DNA of 64,000 nt, from the NCBI RefSeq assembly GCF_000590475.1, contig NZ_CP007441.1, forward strand, positions 2,114,660 through 2,178,659, given 5' to 3'. A program made the position numbers and the translations under genes. The stretch comes from Stutzerimonas stutzeri (GTDB lineage Bacteria; Pseudomonadota; Gammaproteobacteria; Pseudomonadales; Pseudomonadaceae). Below are positions 8,910-18,158 of this stretch, one piece after another. How positions within the stretch are numbered: position 1 is the stretch's first letter; each line of letters opens with the position of its first letter. The notes under the pieces were generated by a model that worked only from the letters and a program-made list of their open reading frames with translations, made no database searches and was not told the origin of the DNA.

Positions 8910-9703
8910 TGCGTGACGTCAGCCTTGAACCACTTTTCAGAGAGCTGTTTCAGGGTGCCGTCGGCGCGCAGCTTGGCGATGGCCGCGTCGATGGCGGCGA
9001 GCAGTTGCGGGTTGCCCTTGCGCAGGGCAACGCCGGACTCCTGCCGGGAGAAGGCGTCACCGGCCACGGCCAGGCGATCGCCGGTCTTCTCGACCATCTC
9101 GAAGGCCGCCAGCCGGTCGACCAGGATCACGTCGATGCGGCCGACGGCGAGGTCCTGGAATTTCGTCGGGTCATCGTCGTAGGTGCGGATGTCGGCTTGT
9201 GGCACGTTCTCTTTGAGCCACTGCTCGTAGTTGGTGCCGAGGCCGACTCCAACCTTCTTGCCGGCCAGGTCAGCCGAATTCTTGATGCTGTCGGCATCGC
9301 CCTTGCGGGTGAGTGCCTGGATACCGGAGACGGTGTAGGGCGTGGAGAAGTCGTATTTCTGTTTGCGCTCCTCGGAGATGGTCACCTGGTTGATCACCAC
9401 GTCCAGGCGCTTGGATTCCAAGGCGGCGAGAATGCCGTCCCACTTGGTCGGCTGGAACTCAGCCTTGACCCCCAGCTGCTTGGCCAGGGCGTTGGCAAAG
9501 TCGACCTCGAAGCCGGTCAATTGACCGCTTTCGTCCTGATAGTTAAAGGGCGGGTAGGTGCCTTCCAGGCCGACCTTGAGCGTGCCGTTGGCCTTGACCT
9601 CATCGAGCAGATCGGCGGCGAACACCGGGGCGAACAGGCCTGAACCGAGTAGAAGGCTCAGGGTGCCGAGCAGGAAACGACGACGCAGCGTTGTGAATTT
9701 CAT
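8906..9703 (-). CDS. tcyJ: Cystine ABC transporter substrate-binding protein
   Basis: Periplasmic solute-binding protein (265 aa, SBP family 3). A Sec signal peptide (RRRFLLGTLSLLLGSGLF, cleavage likely after APVFA) precedes the mature start ADLLDEV. Family landmarks are GTLKVGLEGTYPPFNY, TGFEVDFANALAKQLGVKAEFQPTKWDGILAAL, and the hinge region KKVGVGLGTNYEQWL with DDDPTKFQDLAVGRIDVILVD. Downstream genes encode its permease and ATPase; upstream, 109 bases away, lies the D-cysteine desulfhydrase gene, so cystine is the likely ligand. The gap to dcyD is AT-rich and could hold its own promoter. Confidence 0.9.
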   Translation of the reverse strand: MKFTTLRRRFLLGTLSLLLGSGLFAPVFAADLLDEVKANGTLKVGLEGTYPPFNYQDESGQLTGFEVDFANALAKQLGVKAEFQPTKWDGILAALESKRLDVVINQVTISEERKQKYDFSTPYTVSGIQALTRKGDADSIKNSADLAGKKVGVGLGTNYEQWLKENVPQADIRTYDDDPTKFQDLAVGRIDVILVDRLAAFEMVEKTGDRLAVAGDAFSRQESGVALRKGNPQLLAAIDAAIAKLRADGTLKQLSEKWFKADVTQ

Positions 9704-9812
9704 GGCAGGCCTCTGGGTGGGCGGTGAATGTCGGTCAACTCTAGGGGTGTAGTTTTAATCGATAAATCATTAGGAATTACCAAGCGCTTTTTTGTGGAAT
9801 ATGTCATTCACG

Positions 9813-10811
9813 TCACAGCGCCCATGGATGATAGGCGAATAGCGCCGGGGCACCGCCGGTATGCAAAAACAGCAGTGGACCATGGCCAGGGAAGACGTCG
9901 CGGGCAATACCGTCGAGCAGCCCGGCGAAGGCCTTGCCGGTGTACACCGGGTCGAGCAGCACGCCTTCCTGCTCGGCAAGTAGACGGATCGCGGCCAGGG
10001 TGCCGGCATTCGGCTCGCCATAGCGCGGGGCGAAATACTGGTCCCACAATTCAATTTGCATCCCCGTCGGCACATCGACGCCGAGCAGTTCGGCGGTGCG
10101 TTGCAGCAGGCCTTCAACCTTGGGCCGCTGGGTCGTATCTGGGCGCGAGACGGTGACCCCGACCACCCGGCTGCCTGGTCGTGCATATTCAAGCGCCAGA
10201 GCCAAGCCACTGTGGGTACCGGCGCTTCCGGAGGCGAGGAGCACCGCGGCGAAGTCCTCGCCAGTGCCGTGCATCTGCTCTGCCAGCTCCAGGCCGGCGC
10301 GCACGTAACCCAAGGCGCCGAGCGCATTGGAGCCGCCGATCGGTACCACGTAGGGCTTGCGTCCGGCGCTGCGCAGGCGCTCGGCGGCGGCCTGTAGCAG
10401 CTCGTCGGCGCTATCCAGGTTTGCGACCGTTTCGATCTCGCAGCCGAACAGGTCGAGCAGCAGGCGGTTGCCGTTGCTTAGGTAATTACCCTCGCCAGTG
10501 CCCAGCGGATTCTCCAGCAATGCCAGGCAGCCCAGGCCGAGCCTGGCCGCCAGGGCCGCCGTCTGGCGTACATGGTTGGACTGGATGGCGCCGGCGGTGA
10601 CCAACACCTCGGCGCCCTGTGCGAGGGCATCGGCGCCAAGGTATTCGAGCTTGCGCGCCTTGTTGCCACCGAGGGCTAGCGGGGTGAGGTCGTCGCGCTT
10701 GATCCAGATATCCCGACCCAAGTGACGTGATAGACGCGGTAGGTGTTCCAGCGGTGTGGCGGCGGCAATCAGCTCAAGGCGGGGGAAGCGGGCGAGGGCG
10801 TCGGTGAGCAT
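9813..10811 (-). CDS. dcyD: D-cysteine desulfhydrase
   Basis: PLP enzyme (332 aa) of the ACC deaminase/D-cysteine desulfhydrase family, converting D-cysteine to pyruvate, ammonia and sulfide. The N-terminal PTPLE-like segment, [20 protein letters not shown] with the PLP lysine, [21 protein letters not shown] and the late [16 protein letters not shown] tail are typical. ACC deaminase proper cannot be excluded by motif alone, but the company of a cystine-type ABC transporter, as in enteric bacteria, favours D-cysteine desulfhydrase. First gene of the minus-strand unit; the start codon is ATG at 10811. Confidence 0.87.
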   Translation of the reverse strand: MLTDALARFPRLELIAAATPLEHLPRLSRHLGRDIWIKRDDLTPLALGGNKARKLEYLGADALAQGAEVLVTAGAIQSNHVRQTAALAARLGLGCLALLENPLGTGEGNYLSNGNRLLLDLFGCEIETVANLDSADELLQAAAERLRSAGRKPYVVPIGGSNALGALGYVRAGLELAEQMHGTGEDFAAVLLASGSAGTHSGLALALEYARPGSRVVGVTVSRPDTTQRPKVEGLLQRTAELLGVDVPTGMQIELWDQYFAPRYGEPNAGTLAAIRLLAEQEGVLLDPVYTGKAFAGLLDGIARDVFPGHGPLLFLHTGGAPALFAYHPWAL

Positions 10812-11063
10812 GGGAGCGGGCTTCTGCGCAGAGGTGAGTGATCACTGTAGAAGGCGATCCATGGCTGCCGCAAGCCGATATCCGGTGGAATGTGGCGCTG
10901 GCTTTCCATCACGTGGATACGATATAGATCATGCCGGCACCTCGAATGAGCATCACGACCTCTCAGGTGCGGGGTATGTGAGCTGAGCGTACGAACTTCG
11001 AACCAGCGCCGCTGACTGTCGTGATCAGCCAGCGGCCGCGGTACATGTCGGGCGTTTTGGCGC

Positions 11064-12449
11064 TCAACCGCCCAGCGCGAGCAACGCAGGTACCGTCAGG
11101 ACGGCGGTGTAGAACCCCATGAACTGCACGCCAATGTTGAAACCCAGAAAGCGGGAGAGGAAGCCGCCGAGCAGCCCCACGGTGAGAATTACCATCAGAC
11201 CCAGCAGACCGCCTTCCCAAATGCCGATCACCAGAATAAGCCCGACAAAAGTCGCGATAACCGCTTCGTGGCTGACCTTTCGCGACACGAACGATGCCGC
11301 GCGGTGCGCGAAATTCATCGAAAACGGGTAGGCGATTAGGATGGCGATGATCACTGCCAGCATCCCGTACCCGAAAAACTCCCACGTGCTCATCAAGGTA
11401 TGCAGGTTGTTGATTTCGCCGGTGGCGCTGTCGACGAAAAAGCGTGGCGGTGCATTGAATAATGGGGCTGCTGGCCCTGCGGCAACCGGGCTCAAGGGTA
11501 GACCGAAGGCGATCAGCGGAATCAGCGCTTCGGCGATGTAGGTCGCCTCGGTGACACCATTGCGCGCCGTTATCACGGTAGTGAGACGGTGGTAGGCATG
11601 CCTGATTCGCGCACCTATCACTTCGCCCATGATTACGGTCATCGCGACCGGGCTGAATACAAAGGTCGCACTCGATACGGCGGCAGTCGCCAGCGTCATG
11701 CGCGTCTGGCGAGTGTCGAGCACCTTCAGAGGGTTTGGAAAGTAGCCACCCCAGCTTTTCACATCCGGTGACAACGAGAACACCCGTACACCGTCGCGCT
11801 GCATGCGAACTCGCTCGCCTGGAGATAGGAGCGCGAACAGCGAGGCGATAAGGGGGCCAATGGCAATGCCTAGGAAATAGCTTACGCCCAGCTTCACGCC
11901 ATGCTGTGCAGTCAGGGTCTGCAACGCGACGATGACCAGCACGAAGGGTACCAGGGTCAATACCGAGGCCCATCGACCGGCTGAGAAGTAGGCAATCAGG
12001 AGCGCGGCGCAGAGAAACACCCAAGGCGCGAACTCCTTGATTACATCGCCGAACGGGGCCAGCAGCACCGCGAAAAGCACCGACAGCGGCACGGCGACGA
12101 GCGCTGCAATGGCACCGCCGGAGATCATCTTGCGAAGCGCAATGTGCGGAACGCCGAGTTTGCGCAGGTAATTGGCTTCGGCCATCAGTGGCGCGGCCAT
12201 GGTGTCGCCTGGAATGCCCAGCAAGGCGGTCGGCACCGCGTGGGTCATGTGTTTAGCAACGGCGCCTGCCAGGAAAAAGGTAAAGACGCCTTCCGGCGGA
12301 ACGCCGAGCAGCACCACCAGGAGGGTCAGTGGCGCCAGGGTCGTGGTTTCGTCGCTACCGGAGATCAGGCCAATGGCGGCGAACACAACTGCACCGATGA
12401 TGCCCATGCCAAGGGCAACTAGGATCTGGTCGAGTAAGCCTTCCATCAT
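11064..12449 (-). CDS. TctA-like large permease subunit, candidate mevalonate transporter
   Basis: Large integral membrane protein (461 aa) resembling the TctA subunit of tripartite tricarboxylate transporters. At least ten hydrophobic segments are visible, with TALLGIPGDTMAAPLMAEA near residue 75-95, comparable to the conserved LLNIPG region of TctA. It is somewhat shorter than classical TctA (about 500 aa) and diverged from it. The start overlaps the stop of the small subunit by four bases. It is the last gene of an operon headed by mvaA and mvaB, so uptake of mevalonate is the likely job; this is inference from position. No periplasmic TctC-type binding protein is encoded nearby. A perfect 7-bp GCCGCTG/CAGCGGC hairpin (11008-11036) lies just after the stop, without a T-run. 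Confidence 0.75.
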   Translation of the reverse strand: MMEGLLDQILVALGMGIIGAVVFAAIGLISGSDETTTLAPLTLLVVLLGVPPEGVFTFFLAGAVAKHMTHAVPTALLGIPGDTMAAPLMAEANYLRKLGVPHIALRKMISGGAIAALVAVPLSVLFAVLLAPFGDVIKEFAPWVFLCAALLIAYFSAGRWASVLTLVPFVLVIVALQTLTAQHGVKLGVSYFLGIAIGPLIASLFALLSPGERVRMQRDGVRVFSLSPDVKSWGGYFPNPLKVLDTRQTRMTLATAAVSSATFVFSPVAMTVIMGEVIGARIRHAYHRLTTVITARNGVTEATYIAEALIPLIAFGLPLSPVAAGPAAPLFNAPPRFFVDSATGEINNLHTLMSTWEFFGYGMLAVIIAILIAYPFSMNFAHRAASFVSRKVSHEAVIATFVGLILVIGIWEGGLLGLMVILTVGLLGGFLSRFLGFNIGVQFMGFYTAVLTVPALLALGG

Positions 12450-12925
12450 GCTCGCCCTCCATTCAGGCTGGCTTGCGCGGGAAGCATTTCGACAGAGGAG
12501 GTTGCTCCCGGAGCGGTCCGGGCTTCAGCCGCCTCGGCGTCACGAAATAAATCGTATAGCGCCAGCTCCCTGAGCTCAGCAACAACCTCTGCTGGCAGCT
12601 CATCGAGCCGTCCCAGGGTTCCGTGCTCGGCGGTCAGTTCGGCGAGGACCTGCTGGCGGAACGTGGGATCGGCCATGTTTTCGACAACGTCGCGCTTGGG
12701 CTTGAACAGAATGGCGCTGATAACGCCTCCGGCAAGGCATCCCAAAATACCGGTCAGCATTGCATAGGCCCGGGCCATCTGCGCTGATTCGACAATGCCG
12801 AGTAGCAGGTGCTGCGCGAGGTAGAAGGTTCCAAGACTGATACATGCCCCGATAATGATGGCAATGATCAGGTGACCGCTATCGACGGTATCTCCCCATA
12901 CCTCGTAGAGCTCAGGCTTCTTCAT
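12446..12925 (-). CDS. TctB-like small membrane subunit
   Basis: 159-residue protein with two to three predicted membrane segments (GHLIIAIIIGACISLGTFYL; LTGILGCLAGGVISAIL) and an acidic soluble C-terminal half (about residues 80-159). It has the place and size of a TctB small subunit, but the long cytosolic tail is not typical, so the assignment is by position. AGGAGG lies about nine bases before the ATG. It overlaps the large permease by four bases, and a 23-codon frame overlaps its 5' end (12912-12983). Part of the mva operon; expected to work with the TctA-like protein. Confidence 0.65.
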   Translation of the reverse strand: MKKPELYEVWGDTVDSGHLIIAIIIGACISLGTFYLAQHLLLGIVESAQMARAYAMLTGILGCLAGGVISAILFKPKRDVVENMADPTFRQQVLAELTAEHGTLGRLDELPAEVVAELRELALYDLFRDAEAAEARTAPGATSSVEMLPAQASLNGGRA

Positions 12926-12983
12926 GGCAGATGCCTCCTGCCTGGCGGCGCTGGAACGCGGGATTGCTCGGTTGGTAGTCCAT
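12912..12983 (-). CDS. Possible 23-codon small ORF ahead of the TctB-like gene
   Basis: Translation MDYQPSNPAF then QRRQAGGICHEEA. An AGGAG lies six bases before its ATG, a better ribosome site than that of the next gene, and its last 14 bases overlap the start of the TctB-like gene in another frame. It might be a coupling leader peptide or a chance frame. Not hydrophobic, no motif. Confidence 0.35.
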   Translation of the reverse strand: MDYQPSNPAFQRRQAGGICHEEA

Positions 12984-13031
12984 GATGTTTCTCCTGCCCT
13001 GATGGGCTCTTGTTGTTATCGAGAAAAAGCG

Positions 13032-13958
13032 TCAGTTCGGTATGCGCTCGCCCGTTCGCCCCCGTCTGGCAATGACTGCACGAGCCGTACGCGAAGCGGT
13101 GACCCGACCCAACTTCTGGTCGATGAAGTGCCCCGTGTCCACCAACGCCTCGAGCTTTATGCCAGTTTGCAGACCCTGTTCACCGAGCAGGTAGACAACG
13201 TCTTCCGTTGCGACATTACCGGTTGCGCCTGGCGAATAGGGGCAGCCGCCAAGGCCGGAAACGGAGCTGTCGAACACCCGAACCCCAGCTTCGAGCGCGG
13301 CGTACAGGTTGGCGATTGCCATGCCGTAGGTGTCGTGAAAATGGCCGGCGAGTGCCGTTACCGGCATCTCGCTGGCGCAGGCTTCGATCAGTGCCTTAGT
13401 CTTTCCAGGTGTGCCCCTACCGACCGTGTCGCCGAGGCTGATCTCATAACAGCCCATCCTATAGAGCTCGGTGCTGACCCGAACTACGTCGGCGAGCGCA
13501 ACGTCGCCGGCGAAGGGGCAACCCAGCGCGCAGGAAACATAACCGCGAACAGCGATGCCGGCTTCCCGGGCTTTGCTGAGCACCGGTTCAAACCGTTCCA
13601 GGCTCTCGGCAATGGAGCAGTTTATGTTTCGTTGCGAGAAAGCGTCCGAGGCGGCCGCAAATACGGCGACCTCACGGCAGCCGTTCGCCAATGCCGCGTC
13701 CAGGCCTCGTTCATTGGGAACCAGCGCGCTGTAGGTCACGCCGGGCAAAGGCGCGAGGCAGCGCATCACCTCGTCCGAGCCTGCCATCTGCGGGACCCAC
13801 CGAGGCGAGACGAATGCACCGACTTCAAGATGGCGCAGGCCAGCGGCGACCAGACGCTCGATAAGGCTGATGCGCGTCTCGGTAGGCAGTACGCGCGGCT
13901 CGTTCTGTAAGCCGTCGCGTGGGCCAACCTCGACCAGCCTGACCGCGTTGGCAGTCAT
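13032..13958 (-). CDS. mvaB: Hydroxymethylglutaryl-CoA lyase
   Basis: Cleaves (S)-HMG-CoA to acetyl-CoA and acetoacetate, the second step of mevalonate degradation. The 308-residue DRE-TIM barrel shows GPRDGLQNE with Arg14/Asp15 near the N-terminus, the metal-binding HFHD at residues 205-208, and the signature loop [19 protein letters not shown] with the catalytic-type Cys238. Its start overlaps the end of mvaA by four bases (ATGA), so the two are translationally coupled, as in the mvaAB operon known from Pseudomonas mevalonii. The family also contains enzymes annotated as leucine-pathway lyases, but the mvaA neighbour settles the role. Confidence 0.94.
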   Translation of the reverse strand: MTANAVRLVEVGPRDGLQNEPRVLPTETRISLIERLVAAGLRHLEVGAFVSPRWVPQMAGSDEVMRCLAPLPGVTYSALVPNERGLDAALANGCREVAVFAAASDAFSQRNINCSIAESLERFEPVLSKAREAGIAVRGYVSCALGCPFAGDVALADVVRVSTELYRMGCYEISLGDTVGRGTPGKTKALIEACASEMPVTALAGHFHDTYGMAIANLYAALEAGVRVFDSSVSGLGGCPYSPGATGNVATEDVVYLLGEQGLQTGIKLEALVDTGHFIDQKLGRVTASRTARAVIARRGRTGERIPN

Positions 13959-15241
13959 TGGCCGCGCTTCTCGACCAGCAGCGCTTCGGCGCGATCGGCA
14001 CGTACGTCGCGGGTCTCGACCATGCGCATGATGACCCAGTCGACCTCTTCACCACGCGCACCAGCTGACAGCGCAATATTGCGCGCGTGCAGCGCCATGT
14101 GGCCCCGCTGAATCCCTTCGGTGGACAGCGCGCGCAATGCGCCCAGGTTCTGCGCCAGGCCTACGGCGACCGCGATCTCCGCCAGGTCCTGAGCCGTTTT
14201 TACGCCCAGGATGCGCAGCGAAAGCTGCGCCAGTGGATGGGTTTTGGTCGCCCCTCCTACCAGGCCCAGCGGCATGGGCATTTCGATGGTGCCCACGAGA
14301 TCGCCGCTACCGTTCTTCTCCCAAGTGGTCAGCGAACCGTAGTGTCCGTTGCGACAGGCATAGGCGTGTGCGCCGGCTTCGACCGCGCGCCAGTCGTTAC
14401 CGGTGGCCACCACCAACGGATCGATGCCGTTCATGATGCCCTTGTTGTGCGTTGCGGCCCTATAGGGGTCAATGGCAGCAAAGGTGTAGGCGTCGATAAT
14501 GCCTTCTATGACATCCACGCCTTTGTAATCCGCCGTATCCAGCTGTTCGGGGGCGATCCGCACCTGGGCGCGGGCGAGGCGCAAATCGGCCAGGTTCGAC
14601 AGGATGCGCAACCGAACCTTGCCGCCGGTGAGCTGCTCGATCAGCGGGGCGACGGCTTCGGCCATGGTGTTGACCGTATTGGCGCCCATCGCATCGCGTA
14701 CGTCGACGATCAGGTGAGCGACCAGCATTGGCCCGCGCGGGCTGTCAATGAAGGTATGCACTTCTATATCGCGACATCCGCCGCCCAGCTTGTTCAGCAG
14801 TTGGTCCTTGCTGTTGGCCAAGGCAATGATCTCGTCCTTGTTGCGCAGCAGGCTGAGGCGGGCGTTGTAGGGGTCGTCAACTCCTACGATCTGAACCTGG
14901 GCACGCATTAATGGCGCGCTGCTGGACGTAACAAAACCTCCAGTCGGCCGGGCCAGCTTGGCCATGAACGACGCAGCGGCAACGATGGACGGCTCCTCGA
15001 CCACTAGAGGAATCAAGACGTCACGCCCGTTGATTTGAAAGTTGCCGGCAATCGCGTAGGGCAACTCAAACGTACCCACCACGTTCTCGATCATTCCCTC
15101 GGCAATCTCCAGGGGCAGCGCCCCGGAACCACGCAGCAGAGCGGCGTCCGCGTCGGACAACGAAAGCAATTGCTGAATATGCGTGAGACGGTCGGCGGGC
15201 GTGAGGTTTCGAAAATTAGGCAAGCGGGAATCGATGGACAT
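13955..15241 (-). CDS. mvaA: Degradative (class II) HMG-CoA reductase
   Basis: Oxidatively acylates mevalonate with CoA to HMG-CoA using two NAD+, the entry step of mevalonate catabolism. The protein is 428 residues, the length of the P. mevalonii enzyme, and by direct counting the known catalytic residues fall at the same numbers: Glu83 (VEEPS), Lys267 (THNKG), Asp283 (TGNDW) and His381 (QRGHM). Asp146 (NSKDQ), linked in that enzyme to NADH rather than NADPH use, is also kept, as is [14 protein letters not shown] eight bases upstream supports this start. First gene of the mva operon; the divergent MocR gene 116 bases away is the likely regulator. Confidence 0.96.
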   Translation of the reverse strand: MSIDSRLPNFRNLTPADRLTHIQQLLSLSDADAALLRGSGALPLEIAEGMIENVVGTFELPYAIAGNFQINGRDVLIPLVVEEPSIVAAASFMAKLARPTGGFVTSSSAPLMRAQVQIVGVDDPYNARLSLLRNKDEIIALANSKDQLLNKLGGGCRDIEVHTFIDSPRGPMLVAHLIVDVRDAMGANTVNTMAEAVAPLIEQLTGGKVRLRILSNLADLRLARAQVRIAPEQLDTADYKGVDVIEGIIDAYTFAAIDPYRAATHNKGIMNGIDPLVVATGNDWRAVEAGAHAYACRNGHYGSLTTWEKNGSGDLVGTIEMPMPLGLVGGATKTHPLAQLSLRILGVKTAQDLAEIAVAVGLAQNLGALRALSTEGIQRGHMALHARNIALSAGARGEEVDWVIMRMVETRDVRADRAEALLVEKRGQ

Positions 15242-15301
15242 CGGGGCGCTCCTGGGGAGTCGGTTGTTATTGGATGAACCAACGTTATCCCCATCTGTAA
15301 C

Positions 15302-15325
15302 CTCGAAAGAAGGTACAGTTTCGAG
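15302..15325. promoter_or_regulatory. Inverted repeat, candidate operator for the MocR regulator
   Basis: CTCGAAA, ten bases, then TTTCGAG: a perfect 7-bp inverted repeat in the 116-base divergent region between mvaA and the MocR gene, 33 bases before the MocR start. A second nested pair, CTGTA and TACAG-like, overlaps it. Role as operator is inferred from position. Confidence 0.45.
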
Positions 15326-15357
15326 AGACAGTTGACCTCCATTCCCCAGAGTTCGCC

Positions 15358-16731
15358 ATGGCCCGTCAGACGCTTGCCCAAAAGGTTGCCAATGCCATCG
15401 CTCGGCAAATCGCGGACAGCGTCTTCAAAGCCGGCGACAAGCTGCCTTCGCTACGCGAGTACATGCGCCTGCATCGGCTGTCGAAAAACACCGTGATCAC
15501 CGCGTATGAACACCTGGCCGCGCAGGGTCTGGTCGAGGGCCGTCACGGCAGCGGATTCTTCGTCTGCGACGTTGTCCCATCGATCGGCTTGGAGGACGAG
15601 GATTCAGAGCCCTATACCCGCGCGCTGGACACCATTTGGATGATGCGCCAACAGTTTGTTCGCGAGCCGGGTCATTCGCATCTGGGCGAAGGCTTTCCGC
15701 CCGTGGAGTGGCTGATGGACATGCGCCTGGACAAGTTTCACCGCCAGGTCGTTAGAGGCGGGGTCACCACCCTGTTTCGCTACGGCACTCGTCTAGGCAA
15801 CCCGGCGCTTCGCCACCGGCTGATTCAGAAGTTGGCCGATTACGCCATAGCCGTCTCGCCCAGACAGGTCGTGACGACGCTGGGCGCCAACCACGGCATG
15901 GACCTGATCATCCGTCGTTACGTTGCGCCACGAGATGTGGTGCTGGTTGAAGACCCGGGATACTACCCCCTGTTCGGCAAGCTGCAACTGCAAGGTGCGC
16001 GCATGCTCGGCGTGCCGCGCCAAGCCGACGGGCCGGACCTCGACGCCCTGGAGCGTATCCTCAAGCGGCACAAGCCCAAGCTGTTCTTCATGCAGTCCAT
16101 CGGCCAGAACCCCACCGGTTCGGACCTGTCGCCTGCCAAGGCCCACCGACTGCTGAAAATCGCGGAGGCGCATGACCTGCTCATCGTCGAAAACGACGCC
16201 ATGGCCGACTTCAAACCCAGCTCGGCGGTCAAGCTATCGGCCCTGGATCAACTGAATTGCACGCTTTACCTGGGCAGCTTTTCCAAATCGATCTCGGCGG
16301 CGTTGCGCGTCGGCTTCATCGCCGGCAGCAAGCAGCGCATCGAGGAGCTGGCCGACCTCAAGATGCTTCTACACAACAGCGGCGCGGAATACAGTGAGCG
16401 CACCATCGAGGTGATCCTGGGGGAAGGGCATTTCCTCAGACACCTGGCTCGCCTGCAGAATCGACTGCGTGAGGCCACGCAGCGCGGCCTGGAAATTCTC
16501 GACGGGCTGGGCGCCGAGGTCTTCTGCCGGCCGGAGCAAAGCCTTTACCTCTGGGCCCGCTTTCCCGGTATCGAGGACACGAACGAATTGACCCGGCACT
16601 GCCTAACCAAAGGCGTAATGCTTGCGCCAGGCTCGATCTTCGCCGTGAATCGCAACGTCCCGGTTCCCTGGACGCGTCTGAATGTAGCCTACCTGGACGA
16701 TCCAGCATTTCGGGAAAGCTTAAAAACTTAG
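15358..16731 (+). CDS. MocR-type (GntR/aminotransferase) transcriptional regulator
   Basis: 457-residue fusion of a GntR winged helix-turn-helix (residues 1-70: [30 protein letters not shown]) and an aminotransferase class I fold. The PLP-type lysine is Lys310 in [15 protein letters not shown], with QNPTGSDLS and the Asn/Asp of VENDAMADF also conserved, so it can probably bind PLP. Such proteins act as effector- or PLP-responsive activators/repressors. It is divergent from mvaA, so control of the mevalonate operon is the obvious proposal. The ribosome site before the ATG is weak, which fits a low-level regulator. Aminotransferase catalysis is not expected. Confidence 0.87.
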   Translation: MARQTLAQKVANAIARQIADSVFKAGDKLPSLREYMRLHRLSKNTVITAYEHLAAQGLVEGRHGSGFFVCDVVPSIGLEDEDSEPYTRALDTIWMMRQQFVREPGHSHLGEGFPPVEWLMDMRLDKFHRQVVRGGVTTLFRYGTRLGNPALRHRLIQKLADYAIAVSPRQVVTTLGANHGMDLIIRRYVAPRDVVLVEDPGYYPLFGKLQLQGARMLGVPRQADGPDLDALERILKRHKPKLFFMQSIGQNPTGSDLSPAKAHRLLKIAEAHDLLIVENDAMADFKPSSAVKLSALDQLNCTLYLGSFSKSISAALRVGFIAGSKQRIEELADLKMLLHNSGAEYSERTIEVILGEGHFLRHLARLQNRLREATQRGLEILDGLGAEVFCRPEQSLYLWARFPGIEDTNELTRHCLTKGVMLAPGSIFAVNRNVPVPWTRLNVAYLDDPAFRESLKT

Positions 16732-17343
16732 AAGCGCATCGGGATTTTTAGATGCACGCATGGCCGCCAACACTGGCGCGCATGTCCTCCGTCCTGTATT
16801 GACCGGCACTCACGATGAGCGCGCGAGCGGCAGTGGGCCTTAGTCCACGCCGCCCTCGAAGCCGTTGCCGACAGCTGAAGGGCCCGAGCGGTCAGGTGCG
16901 GGGCGAACTCGTCGCAGATTCCCTATCTGTCTTGCAGGCGGGGAGGGCAAAGAGACTGTGGCGTGGTCGGGAGTAGCTACCGCTGTAGGATTGAAGGGCG
17001 GCTTACGGCCCAGGCTGTGTAAAACACGGTCCCCTTTTGAAGTCTGCGCTTCTACGTGAAATCTGACAGAGCTTTGCTGTTCAGCAGATCTAAGTCTTTC
17101 GTAGCGATGCGATTTTGGGGACGATTCAGCTGGTCGCATCCAGGCAGAAACGTTTTCACACAGCCTCGGCCAAGAGCGGTCGTTCGCCGCCGTTCCGAGG
17201 CGTCAGAATCGAGGTGATTACCATGGAGTTAAGTTCGCTTAGCCGGATAAGGTCGGCTATTAAATAGATTCTTTGCCCCAACGCCCATGGGATGTATGAG
17301 GGGTGGAGATGCTCATCCCTTTGCTCCAGCGCCTACTTCCGAG
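16732..17343. other. Gene-free region holding a small inverted-repeat element
   Basis: Between the MocR gene and the convergent RraA-like gene. Apart from the repeat at 17007-17171 I see no gene, terminator or RNA. Short frames here have no ribosome sites. Confidence 0.5.
17007..17171. repeat. 165-bp MITE-like element with inverted ends
   Basis: Left end GGCCCAGGCTGTGTAAAAC; right end, read on the minus strand, GGCCGAGGCTGTGTGAAAAC. The two ends match over about 20 bases with one mismatch and one missing base. The inside is non-coding and resembles the fragment at 2743. This is the structure of a miniature transposable element mobilised by an IS absent from the window. Confidence 0.55.
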
Positions 17344-18006
17344 TTATTCCTTTCGCTGCAGTTCGTGATAACCCATAAGCTTGCGTGCCTGCGATAGAGT
17401 TTGACCCTGACTTAGATGCATGCGAATTTCTGTCTCAACTGCCTCAATTTTACGGGCGAGTTCAGCGACTTTTCGAGCATATTCACGAGGGACTACTAGC
17501 GCTCCGTTTGCGTCCGCCACGACGATATCGCGAGGCACAACACGTGCTGAGCCGATTGAAACAGGTACATTAACTGCTTCAACTTGTACCCGGTCCTTCC
17601 CAGTACGCATGAAACGGCCGCGCGTAAACAGCGGATAATCTTCGCCCAGCGCACGGTTTACGTCCCGGCAAACACCGTCGATGAGCGTGCCAGCGATCCG
17701 CCGGGCTACGGCATATTCAGTCATGATGTCGCCCCACACCGTACAGTCCGTACGCCCATCGTTGTCGATTACCACGACATCGCCAGCGGCCACATCATCA
17801 ATAAAATCTCCAACAGTGCCAGGGGGCGTACTGGCGGAAACGTATTTCACAGTGAAAGCCGGTCCGACAAGCAACTTGTCGTAGTTAGCCAGGGGCGCAA
17901 TGTTCATGCATTGGCCCGACAGTCCCAGTTTGTCCATGGCATCGGATACCGAAGGGGTATCGAGCCCGTCGAACAGCGCAACCAGTTCTTTATCTTCTGC
18001 ATTCAT
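17344..18006 (-). CDS. RraA-fold class II aldolase/decarboxylase (HMG/CHA aldolase-like)
   Basis: 220-residue member of the RraA/HMG-CHA aldolase family. The metal and pyruvate-binding D-x20-R-D motif is intact: Asp93, then Arg114-Asp115 (GVCRDVN). That motif marks 4-hydroxy-4-methyl-2-oxoglutarate/4-carboxy-4-hydroxy-2-oxoadipate aldolases and related oxaloacetate decarboxylases, rather than the RNase E inhibitor RraA. Last gene of a minus-strand unit with a TRAP transporter and a second paralogue (21058-21708); a 152-base gap separates it from dctM. It probably cleaves or decarboxylates a branched hydroxy-oxo acid brought in by the TRAP system. Exact substrate unknown. Confidence 0.8.
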   Translation of the reverse strand: MNAEDKELVALFDGLDTPSVSDAMDKLGLSGQCMNIAPLANYDKLLVGPAFTVKYVSASTPPGTVGDFIDDVAAGDVVVIDNDGRTDCTVWGDIMTEYAVARRIAGTLIDGVCRDVNRALGEDYPLFTRGRFMRTGKDRVQVEAVNVPVSIGSARVVPRDIVVADANGALVVPREYARKVAELARKIEAVETEIRMHLSQGQTLSQARKLMGYHELQRKE

Positions 18007-18158
18007 GGCGCACTTCCTCTCTAACGCTGTGGCACAACGGCGACGGCGGCAGTATCAAGTTAATCAAGGTTGTTTTACTCGGCTTCTGGTTAGGGCAGGC
18101 GCATTAGGGGCTGCCTGACGTTAATTCCGGAAGCTTGGATACAAGACGGTCCATTGCA

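Noticed and set aside
10963..12024. A 353-codon minus frame overlapping the TctA-like gene
   Set aside because: Arg- and His-rich shadow of the real permease in another frame; no membrane helices or start context.
16732..17006. A small gene between the MocR gene and the 165-bp repeat
   Set aside because: The frames here have neither ribosome site nor protein-like composition.
2743..17171. Composite transposon bounded by the two related repeats
   Set aside because: The copies are in the same orientation, neither encodes a transposase, one is truncated, and the genes between look like ordinary chromosomal ones.
17344..18006. Annotation as RraA, inhibitor of RNase E
   Set aside because: The D-x20-R-D aldolase motif is intact and the gene is part of a transporter operon; the same holds for 21058-21708.
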